Positions 27,501 to 39,500 of a stretch of DNA of 64,000 nucleotides are shown here, one piece after another (the first letter of the stretch is position 1; every line of letters begins with the position of its first letter). Position numbers and translations under genes: made by a program. Origin of the DNA: Rhabdornis inornatus (Eukaryota; Chordata; Aves; Passeriformes; Rhabdornithidae). The notes under the pieces were generated by a model that was not told where the DNA came from, searched no databases, and was given only the letters and a program-made list of their open reading frames with translations. Where the stretch lies: contig VWZS01000496.1 in NCBI GenBank assembly GCA_013397075.1, forward strand, positions 2,054,249 through 2,118,248, given 5' to 3'.

Positions 27501-30500
27501 GCACTTCCTAGGTGTCTGCAAGCTGTTCTTACACCAGCAGCAGTGGGTGAGAGACATGACAAGTTCCTACTTCACTTGGTTACTCTATACTTCCTGCATT
27601 AACCTGGGAGCACTGGACGCAAACCAAAAGGGCCTTTGGTCGGGGAGATGCCGCGGACGATGCAGTCGAACAGGAAGCTGATCTGCTCCCCTTCAGCGCA
27701 AGAGAGGAAAAAAACACCAGCCCCTGCAAGAAAGCACAACATAAATATGTATAGTTTTCACCTGGAAACACTAGAAATATATTTAGCTGAACCTATTTAT
27801 AACGTAGCAATCAAAAGAGTTTTAAGTGCAAGCCACAAAAAGAAGTCAACAAGATATTCTCCTGGGAAAAGAAATAAAAAATTCAGGTCAGCACACACAC
27901 ACTATACCACAAACATACACAGAAATTCATTATATGTGAATTCATTAAATAGTTGTCTAATAATTTATGTTAATTTTATGACATTCAGGCGGTTAGAGTA
28001 GTGTCCTAGAATCATAGAATGGCTTGAGTTGGAAGGGACCTTAAGGATCATCTAGTTCCAATCCCCCCTGTGAAAACAGACACTTTCTTCTCAACAGCTG
28101 TCCAGGTCTTTTATTCTTATTTACCCCTAAAATTTTGTAGGTCAAACTTAACTATGCAGCATGTGTCAGGGATACTTAAAGTGTCTTCAAAAGAATGAAC
28201 CAAGTTAATTCTACTTTCAACCAGTCTTAAGCAAGAGGAGCTTTTTATATACCAACAAATTAGAATTTGGTGATATTGCCGGATTATAGTATAAATTTTC
28301 CTAGACTAAGTCCTGTATGTCTATTATTAACAGAACGTAACACAACTCCACAGGTTGTCATCAGATCTTTACCCTTTGCTCTATTCTGATATTTGCTTTC
28401 CATTCATTAAGAATAGCCGCAAGCAAAATTAGAATGAGAATCACTAAATAAACAAACAAATTATGAGCTCCATGACACATGGCTACATGAACAGCACAAA
28501 AGACTAGAAAGGCTCCACAGAATATTTTATGAATTGTCAGTCCAAACATAAATCACATCAAGGGAAAAAAAATATTATCTTAAAACATGAGAAAAAAGAC
28601 CTCCCCAGTAACCAGCAATTTCAGGAAAATAAAACTTCAATACCAGACAAAAAGGGAAATTAAATTTGTATATAGACCTTGAAGAAGTGCTGCCACTTCA
28701 CCAGAGCAAAGCATACTAGAAAACTCCAATATCAAATCTTAGACCTGCAGTAGGGTTTTGCACATTACTTTCCTTGTGACTCAGGCCCCTAATCTGGACA
28801 TATGTTTGACTTTTTCATGTCTCTAGTCAATTAAGTTGCATATGTATTTTTCCCAATTTTACTCAAAGAAGGAGAGCTGATCTTGACCAGAATGACTGCA
28901 TCCCCATCACTTCCCAAATATATACCCTGTCATATCCAACAGGAGGATACTCACATTTCACTTAAGCATTTCACTTTTGACAACTTGACAAAGGGCTGTG
29001 GGATTCAAACAAAAAGGATAATAGAGAGTGGACACAAACCACAATACCTATTTGAATAAATTAGGTATAACCAGCAAGCTGTAAACTAACCTCTCTAGGA
29101 AAAACCTATTCTGGTCCACACTCTTTTGTCATTCTCAATTTATTTATATCTAGGTCTCTGCCAGTTCTGCTTAAGTATATTCAAGACAACATTGTTAGAG
29201 GCATCTTCATAACTTGATTTGTCACTCCAACACATTTGCATCTCTTCAGATCTTACCTATCAAGAATTCTTCAGCCAAAGAAACATGAAACACCCTGGCT
29301 TCAGGGTCAGAGGCCATCTAGGAGACTGCAACACTAATCACACAGCCTGACAGATACAAAGGTTTCTGCTGATGACTCACTTGTAGTCTTGCCCCATTTC
29401 CCCTCCCCAGGAGATGCCAAAGTCAGAGAACATTGTATTAGGATAAAAAAATTCTGAGTGCAATGTATTCAGAAATTATTTCAAATTCAGCTTTTCCTCT
29501 GAGCTGACTTCTCCTCCCTGAACAGAGTACAGAGAGTCTACAGGAACACAACCCTTACATTCCATGCACCATAAGCAAACAGGATATAGACAACATAGCA
29601 GAGGACATTCAGGTCTCAAGCACAATGATATATGATGTGGCTTGATAATTCAGCAGAATCCTACACCTCCCTGTCACCACTCAGGGCAACAAAAAAGATT
29701 CTTCAAATATTTCTGTACATAAAGAGTACATCTGGACCACTTTGCTCTTTTATAACCTTTTTCAAGAGTTAATTAAACTCCTAAGAGTTTCTACAAGCCT
29801 TTGATTTTAATGGAAACAAAGAAAGCAAATGTGTGCATATGAGCTGGCTGCTTAACTCAAAGGATTTTTTTCTGCAAATAACTATCAGTCATTCGGAAAT
29901 CCCAAAACCAAATGTAATAACCTTTACAGAACCAGTGCAAAGAGTGTATGTCCATGTGGATACAAATCCAACATAAAAATACAGTAATTTCTTTGTAAAT
30001 TCTATTATGCATATGAGCACCTTAATTGCTGACTGACTCTCACAGGAAACATTTTCTTTCTAGCTTTGGTAGGTAGAACTAGATTGCAAGGGAAGGAAGA
30101 AGTCTGAGGGTCCTTGCAAAAAACATAAGTGAGATGAATGAGTAGGTAGGGCTTAACTAAAGCAGACAAAAAACCAAGCGATTACATTTCTTTTCTACTT
30201 TCTTGAGAAAACTGAGGAATTCACTATTACAAATTACAGATCTCAGTCATACATTGGAACAGGTTTCGTGCACAGGCATTTAGAAGCCAAAGAATGTGTG
30301 GTATGCATCACTGTAATACCATGCAGCTGTTCACCAGAATGAAGGGCTCACTCAGCTCTCTCCATGGACTACGAGACCTGGTGAAAAGCAGCCTCCAACC
30401 ACTTGCACAAGACTGAAACACTCAGCCAGTCCTCTGTGACAGTCAGCAGTAAAGCACTGTACAGTCCCTCAAACATTCAGGACAAGTTGCCAATTTCATA

Positions 30501-33500
30501 AAATTTCCATGTTCTACTTAATCTTGCCAATGTTGATTTTAACTCATCATATTAAAAAAGCAAACTCATAGACAAATACACTTTCAAAATGGACAATAGC
30601 CAAAAATTCCTTCAATCTCTCTAGTGTGCGTGAAAGCAGGGAGGAAGAGTCAGTTCTTTCCTATTAATTACTGCTCCTAACAGGTGCCAGACAACACTAG
30701 AGCCTGAAGCCTTTTAGATGCAGGACAGGTAGGAACAACAGCAACTCATTCCACGGCAATTAGCACGTACATCCCAACCCTGGCCTTGAGCAGCCCCTTC
30801 AGAGGGTATCTCACACTGCTCTTCTCTCTGGGGAAAATGACAGAGTATTCCTATTATTGCCAACTAAGATATGGGCATGACAACTAAAAATAGACAAAGA
30901 GAGATAATGTTGGTTGTCTGCAGTAGGCCAGCACAGAGCAGACAGCACAGAATATCTGCATGCAAACAGAAGTTTTAATCTATGCAACCCAGGATTTTTC
31001 AAAAGATTCCAGATCTTGAGCCAGTTTAACCACTACTTCTAAATTTCAAATAAATGCAGAAGGGGAAACAAGAAAGGAAAGAAGGGAGGAAGTACCAAAT
31101 TTTATCAAAACACCAAAACAATCACAGAAATACTCCTGCTTATCCTGCAATTGGCATTTGTTCTTTCAAAGGGCACTAAGGGTCCTACAAGTCCCTTTCT
31201 TCATGGAAATGCTGTCATAAAATATGAGGTAGCTTTAAATCAGGCTCTGGCAGCTAATCCTGAAGCTCTTGAACATTGGAGAGCCTGAATTCTCATGGTG
31301 TTAATGTGCCCTTTTATTACCCTACTTGAATTTTTTCACAATGACCTCCAAGCGAAGATTTTCCTGGCAACTGGTCATTTTAACTGGTGCACGCTAATTG
31401 AGCTGGGAACTTGGGAATGTGAGAGGCTCCTTTTTTCCAGCCTGTTCCTCCATGTAAACCTCTCAATTGACTGCTAGGCCAAGACACCTGCTTTTTTGCA
31501 AACAGCGTGTGACTAAGCTTCAGCTACAGAGAGAACAAAATTTTGGCCCAGAAGATAACTTATTTGCAGCTTTCAGAAGAAGAAAAAATTTTTTTTTAAT
31601 CTCTAGCAGTACAATTGTGATGTTAAGAGCAAGAGGAGTTCAGAATGTAAATGCTCTTCTTCCTACTTATGAATAAACTTGTGTGAACCATCTTGAAAAT
31701 GCACCTAGATTTAATGCTTGAAATCTCAGCATTATCTCAGATGGTTTCCGTCTTCCTGGATTGAGCGTCAAAGCCTTCAGAGTTGAATTAAATCTGTACT
31801 AAGCAACAGAACATAATGAAATATATTTATAAAAACTTCTGTGAGGAAGCAAGAAACAGAAAGCTAAAACAAATTTGTATCCTTTTAGACCTCAGTTCTA
31901 CCACAGACGTATCCAAAGAACTCTCCTTCAGTTTGGGGCTTCATGTGTTTTATTATGGAGAGGAGAGGCAATTGAACCACAAGATTATTGGTTCCTTTTA
32001 ATCAGGTATTTATAACAGTGATATTTAAACCTTAAATTCACTAATCCTCCGCATTCAGAGCTCCACAGGATGAATGTGAAGAAAGATATGGTTTAACCCG
32101 TAGGAAAGTAACATTAATAATAGAGTCTGCATAATATTATATTACACTCACATGACAGAGTAATGGAGAGTGCTTTTGTTTAGGAATTAAAACAACTTCT
32201 GTAATAACATATCAATTTTTTTCCTGAACACTACTTGTTTGCCTCAAGAATTCCAGAGGACTGACGTAAAAGATATCTGAAGAAAGATAGTCTTTCTCTT
32301 TACCAACACACTTCTGTCAAGAATAACCAGAGTTATATTTTTATTCAGGTTCTATTTTCAAGAAGTCTTTTCTTACAGTGGCAATATTAAATCAAGTGTT
32401 TAGACTAAACACATATTTAAATGTTGCTATGCCTGCGGATATGTTTGACTGCTTAGTTAAGGCCAACAACTCCTTTAACAAGATCAGCTTGAATTTGTAA
32501 AGAGTTTCCAACTGTGGTAGGCTATTTAGTTCTAAACTGACTATTCTGTTCTTCTCTTTGAATGCACACATGCAGGGGAAAGTCAAAAATACCCTTTCGT
32601 GGCAACTGACAGGTCTCAGCTATCAACACACACATTTCTTAAGAATGATCCACAAGGTAGTGGATCCAAAGCACTTTTCTAATCTGTTCACTTGCAACCT
32701 TAAAAAAATAATAATTTCCTCTTTTTAAAAACACACAGGAGAGCTACTAATGACCTCCTGTTTCTTACCAGAAACTAGTCTAAGTTTACGGGAGGAAAAA
32801 AAAAAGAAAAACCACCACAGATAATTCAGGTTACATCACCTACAGTTCCTCATTTCACAGAATCAGAGGCTGGAAAAGATCCTGACGTGACCAAGCCCAA
32901 CCTTTGACTGGACACCACTACTAAGTCACATGTCCAGTCATTTCTTAAACACCTTCAGGGATGCTGATTTCACCATGTCTCCAGGCATCTCATTTCAATG
33001 CTTGACAACCCTTCCTGTGTAGAAATTCATCTCGAAGCCCAACCTAAACCTCCTCTGGCATAGCCTGAGGCCACTTTCTCTCATCATGTCCCTTGTTGCC
33101 TGGGAGAAGAGACAAATCTCCACCTGGCCACACCCTCCTGTCAGGTCAGAAAGAGGTCAGGAACTTGGGTTTCCACTCCATAGAAGTATAGCAAGCAGAA
33201 TTTACATGCAGAGCAATAGTATGCAAGTCCCAGGAAGAATATATTTGGATCAACTCTGAAATCTTCTAATTTTTCAGTTTGTTTATTGAAAAAAGTATGC
33301 AAGTCAAACAACTTCACATCCAAACTGGCAATCTGCACACCCACCTGCGCTCACAGATCATCAATTCAGCATGGCTTCAAACTCTGCTTATGAAATTAAA
33401 ACCTTATTAATATAAACCTAATGATATGTTATGATACCTGTGCATTAATTAACTATCCTTTTCAGATCTCACATAAGTTTTACCGGAAGTGAGAATATGA

Positions 33501-36500
33501 GGAGTCCTAAATTGGCCATTGGAACAAGAGATGTAGCTCCATATAAAGGTGTATCTTCGCTATTAGGCTATAGAAACTAGCTTCAGCTTGCTTGTTTTCA
33601 TTTTGACCCCATAAATCACATGGCTCCATCCCATATTTACAAAGCTGCTAATAGGGAAGGGACCAAAGAGTTGTTCTAAATTTTAGGAGCAAAAAGTCCT
33701 CTATGTGATTTAGAAATTAGCATTTACACAATGACAACATTGATGCTGCCTGTAACCTCAAAGTTCTATATCACTTTCCCCTCAGCAAACAACAAAATAA
33801 TTAATCATAATTTAATAATCTGAACATTAAGCCATTTTACCTTATCTCTTGCATAACACAAGCCATAAAATTTCATTACCTTATTTTTTCTCTGTGTTCA
33901 ATAGCAGCTTTTGATAAACACATTCTGGAGAGTCACAGGGCAATTTTCAGCCAGGACTGCACACAGTCATATGTCTCCTGAACACCAGGACTGAAGCCTG
34001 CAGAAATCTACTCAGAACAGACCCTCTGATAAGAGGCTGCCTGTTTGATAAAGTAACACAGCTGGTTCTGCAGTCTCCACTTGGAATGAGAGTGCATTTA
34101 CAGTTCTGCAAAAGGCATCAAGTAATATTTAGAAAACAGGTTCCATCTGTACTTACAGAAGCCGCACCTGGTACCCCCTTCAAAGATGAATCCGTTCGGG
34201 ACAGCTCCATAACGACGCAGATCTGAGAGCTTCCACTGCCCCATGACACTGGGAGGAAGGTCTTTCACAAGGACAAGGATGTCATTGCAGAAATGCAGGG
34301 TAGCAGGCCCACTCTCTAGTTTTGTGCCAGGGGCTACAAAGACTTGAAATCTATGAACTATTAAATAAGGGAAAAAAATTACTACAGAATATACAAGTGT
34401 TATGTAAGTCATTCTGTTCAGCTGTGGTACTTAGACCAAACCCTGCCCACACCATGAGACTCTGGCATAAAGACCTATGTGGAGCCCAGACAGCCACATC
34501 TAAGTAGCTGTAAGACCATTACTCCCTATTATGCCCCAGTTTTGGATTGGAAAAAAACCCACCATATCTTGGCATAATGCTAAAACTTATTAAAGTTGCA
34601 ATGCTGTATTAATTTACCCTAAGTCTTCCAGGCTAATCCCTATCACACATTAGTCAATCATCCAGCCCAGACTTCGCTTACCTCTTCCATCCTTGCATCA
34701 TTACATGGGTTGCTTTCTGTCTCCTCCTCTAACCTGTGTCTCTCCTTTCCCACATGCATGCATGAAAATAAAATGGTGCTCAAGGAGCCCAAAAGCCAAG
34801 GCTCAAAGAACTAAACAAATCTCTCTCTCTATCACTGACTCATCTGCAACCTTTAATAAACTGCTTCACTTTCTCCCTAGCAGAAAAAGCAGGAAAATTA
34901 CATTTTTCTGCCTTTGCGATTCTTTCATGAGTTGGTGATGCTAGATGCCAAGACATTTTAAAATGACTAGGAAACTAAGTGATTTATAAGTAACAAACAC
35001 TTTTGGATGTCAGTTAATTTTTCACATTTCACATCCTGAATTTTAAAAGAGTGAAGAAAGAAAAAGAAACACCTATCTTGTTCAAGTTTACAAAATCCAG
35101 GTTCAAATCCCAATTCCAATATTGTCTGTATTACCTAAAGTAGTTGTTCTAGGCTGGTCTTCCATTTTCGCTTCCAGGGCTACTGCATTCTGAATAATAA
35201 GTTATTGGGATCACTTCAAGGGCTCAAATCTCAGTATTTCAAAGGGAGCAATTTAAGTGAGCAAGCATATAATTCTCAAACAATTGTTTGGACCTCCACT
35301 ACTGCTCTAGTTTCTTTCATATCGTGATTAGACACACACAAAAAAAAAGCAACAAACAAAATAAAAACAAAAACTCACAAAAAAAAAATCCATTTGTCTT
35401 GGTAGAGAGAAGCATCAAGACTCTTATATTTCCAGAAGGAGGTTTTTGGCAGTGTTTATCAAGTAGCACATAGATTTAGCTTTTGGTTATGCATCAAAGA
35501 TCACACAAACAGCTCTCTGCCTATGAAATCTAAAGGGTAACTTCCAGGTACTCTCAGTTCTTACATCCACTCTTCCCTGTTTCTTGCCCATGCTTCTTCA
35601 AGCACCACGAATTTCATCAGGGTCTGAGTCTTGCTTCTCATCTAACCGCTTGCTATATTCTTAGTCACGATCCGAGCTGTAAGCCAACTCCTCATCTATG
35701 ACACGCATTTGCTAAGTTCCCTAAGGCTCCAGCAGAATTAGCCACAAAGTCATTCGAGTGAAATGTGCAAGGAGACAGAGATAGATCTAACTAACCACAG
35801 CTCTGCTTACAGCTCTGCCAGTGGCACTGCTAGGGAGCAAATCAATAGCCACACCATGTCCCCTTTTGGGCATGTAGTTGTTACGCAACCTGCTTAAACA
35901 TAAGCTATGAAAAAGACAGCAAAACCATTGTGATCAATAATGCTCAGAAAGGAATCTTTAATGTCATTTGCACTCCTCTGCTCAGTTAAGTCTGCCCAGG
36001 ATTTTGCTGGCAATTAAACCATGGGAGAAGCAGCATCAGAATTCTTTCTGCTTCATAATTGAGGAATGAAGCCCACTCTTCACACGATCAGTTACAAGTA
36101 ACAACAGCTGCTAAAAACAAAGAGCTCCAGCCCAAATTCTAGACCACTGTCAAAATCTGAACAAAGCAAAAGCATATCTGAAAATGAAACTTTTTCCATA
36201 TACTGCTTTCTTGGTAAATTGGAATTTTTCTCAAAATTCTCCCCAGCCACTGACTTCTTCTATTCTATTAAAAAAAAAATTGTGAAGACAGAACTGAGTA
36301 TATCCCCAATCAAAAGGTACTACTTAAACCCATCACTGTCTTCAGCCCATCCTTTCCTTTTCACAGCTATGCACTGACCTGCAGTATGCTAACTTCTCAA
36401 ATGAGTTGTGAGCCCAAGCACATTCCAGGAATCACATCCATCTCATCTACTAAAAACTGAGAGAAAACACTGAGAACTCCAGTGTGAACGCCTCCATTCT

Positions 36501-39500
36501 GTGGTCCTCATTCAAGAACAGTGTCGGCTCCTTTCATTTTTTTTTTTTTTTTTGCTTCCCAGACTCTGAGGTCATCTCTCCCTAGCCTATTTTTATCATC
36601 CAGCCACCTTATTTTCAAGGCACATAAAGGCACCCTTACTACACTTTAAGAAAAAACACCAGTCACCATCCTCTCTTCATCTACATCTTCTCTCTTTTCT
36701 ATTTCTGTATACTCAAACTAGACTCACTTTGACTTTGTTCTCCTAATCAAACATGCATTGAAAGATAAAATTCTGAAAAAAAATTCAATGCTTTTGTTTA
36801 TTCTCCTGCCCCTGAGCTTTTTTGCAATTAACTTTATACAAATTATTGCCAGTTCAACCAATTACACTTGTTTTCTTACTTCTGCATTTCTTCACTTCCA
36901 CACACACAATCTCTCCCACTTCACCTTTACTCCATGCCTCCATATGTCATAATCCAGTAGGCTCTATTCCTACCTCATTCACAGCTTTCGTTGAAAAAAA
37001 ACTTTTTGCATGTCCTCCCATGCCAGCCATAACCCTCACATCCAGACTGAGATTATTCCAGCACTACTCAGTGCAAGATCATTTAAAAAAAAACAAAAAA
37101 ACTACTCTGTCATATTCAAATACTCCTTCAGCTTTTAGGTCAAGTCTATGCTATATAAAGATCCCAAACCTAGTTAAAAAAAAAAAATAGTACTGGAACA
37201 CTTTAGAGCTGTATCATCAAAGTGCACCAATCACTCCAGCTATTCATGCTTGTATTGTTCAGCAACCCCTCTAACCTTTCCTGCTATGCAAGGCTTCATG
37301 TTTAATAGTCCTGAGAGGTACATGCACACATCTCACTTCTGATAGTTTTACATATTTTTACTGTAAAATTCCCAGGCCATCTTTCTACATATGTACTGCA
37401 AAGGAATGAGCCCACAAACCCAACAGATGGCAGAGCATATGTAACAAATGATAAAGATTGCTAATGTGTGTCTCCCACACACCTACCCTCCTTCCCTAGT
37501 TATGACTAAACAAACATAAGACAGACACTATGGATTACCAACATTATCACTCTTTGTTCACCACGGTACATTTTAGAGCTGCTAACCAAGAATAAAACAG
37601 GAGGATAGAGAAAGGTGAAGTTAGCTGGAAAGAATGTGTCTGATGACACTTTTATTGCAAAAAGTCTCTTTCTGAAATGGCTCACTAGCAGCAATGGGAA
37701 TTACCTATGCAACATCCAGTAGGCAACTCAGCAAACTGGGCATGAACTGGCGAAGCTCTACTCAGGACTTTGCATCTCTTAATTCAGGCTCCCTCTGAGT
37801 CCTTTTGCCAGGATCCCTGAGTCAGTTACAGGACCAGAAGTAGAAGTGTGATCACTTTGTTTCAAAGCTACACACCATCAGTTTCAAAATGAAAACCCCA
37901 AGTTAAGATCTGTCATAGCTATCCATCAGTACTGGGTGGTACTGCAGTCAAAATCTATTGTAAGGGTTATCTGCTTTAACATCTAAGGGGGAGAAGTTTC
38001 TCCACTCTCAAATGAGTGACAATCTTGTCCTGAACTGTACTGTTTTATTTGCATTTTAGCTTCACTTTTCTTTGGTTTTTTACCCTATGAGGGGAAAGAA
38101 AAAAAAAAACCAACTGTGTGAGAAGACAAAGGTTACCTTCCCCCAAACTGTAGCGTATTCGTACATCCCACGCATACATTGTTTCCTTGTTCTCAAATCC
38201 CAGCATCACAACTTGGGACAGACAGATGATTGCGAGCGTGTGATTCAAGCCCTCATAGAAGAGCCCAGGATCCAAGCCACAGATGTCTTCTAAGGTCATG
38301 CTGCTCCTCTCCTTATGCCCTTTTGCTCGTTCAGATTTATCCTTGTACACCAGCATGAGCAAACAGTCTAAAAGGAGCAAAACTGTCAGAGATGATGATG
38401 CAGAGCACAGCCCATAACAAACTTCTCAGCACTCTGCTGCAATACAAAGGAGCTTTAGAAAACTGCAGGATCAGCTCGATCAAGTTAATGTAAAACTCCG
38501 ATTTCTTTTCCCAACCCACCCCAGGCAGTTTATAGTCCTTGTTTTCAGGAAGCAAGCACTGAAGGTGTGTTTCAAGGGTAATCTGCAGGCTCAGAAATAA
38601 GGAGGCCATTAATAAACCTTCCCTATTTTATTCAAAGACCAGTGGCATTTCAGATCCTCTCCCGAATCTGGCAGGGACTGACTTATTAATTCTGAGAATC
38701 AGGAGCTATGCTAGGATAGCTGTTCACATTACAGACTCTTAAGACCAAGAGGCTATTGTTGTCTGTATTTTCATTAGAACATACTGGACCACAAATGAAA
38801 TTCTTACAGTAGCTCACAGATTACCCAACCACTAAATGGCAAGCAGACTTCACTCTGAGATTTCTCCTGTCAGCTCAGGTTTCCCAGTTAAATGCTACAC
38901 AGCAGCCATTGCTAAAAATCATTATGTGCCACACCTTCTTTATTTTCTAGTGTTTGCTTATGTCACCAGTTGTTATTGACCCCTTCCCAGAGGTGTTTAT
39001 TACACAGTAACTATGCAATCGAAGAAACCAGTTAAAGTGCCATGACCCCATGGGGAAAGCAAGCATTTCACAAGCGAACCCACAAGGAAAGGTTTCTCCC
39101 ACCTTTTGCATTTATGACAAAAGCAGCACTCTTTTCCCCACATTCTTTTCCTATCACACAGCACTCAGATGTAGATGAAATTAATGATCAATATCAAAGC
39201 TGCAACATCCACAGCTTAAGCTGAGCTACAAACCACAAAAGACAAAGACCCCCAATGGACCATAAATACTGTGGTGGTGCTCCCAGCCCTGCTGAGGTGC
39301 CCTCCAGCTCTCAGCTGGGCAAGGGAGTGGCAAAATCTCCATCCACAGAGATGAAAAATTACTGAAAGACTGAACTGTCTGCTAACTAATGCAGAGCTTT
39401 GCATGGATCCCCAATTGTCTTTGTGCACCTGTTAGCAAAAACAGCTGCAACCATGGTATTTAAACATTCTGCAATACAGTTGTGTATTGCACAGAACTCT

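Larger units (their letters stand above)
20161..27603 (-). other. DOK7 intron 5
   Basis: 7443 bp, the longest DOK7 intron. It holds a CR1 fragment (24659-24765) and a palindromic TG/TA/CA tract (26401-26435). No other exon or RNA gene was recognised; the open frames are short and lack motifs. Confidence 0.85.
27724..34156 (-). other. DOK7 intron 4
   Basis: 6433 bp of AT-rich sequence with two CR1 tails (about 28008-28072 and 32856-33150). No additional exon or non-coding RNA was recognised. Confidence 0.85.

Noticed and set aside
30765..30805. Short CR1-like phrase (ccctggccttgagcagcccc)
   Set aside because: Resembles the CR1 'ctggccttgaacac' stretch but is only about 30 bp with no flanking CR1 sequence.
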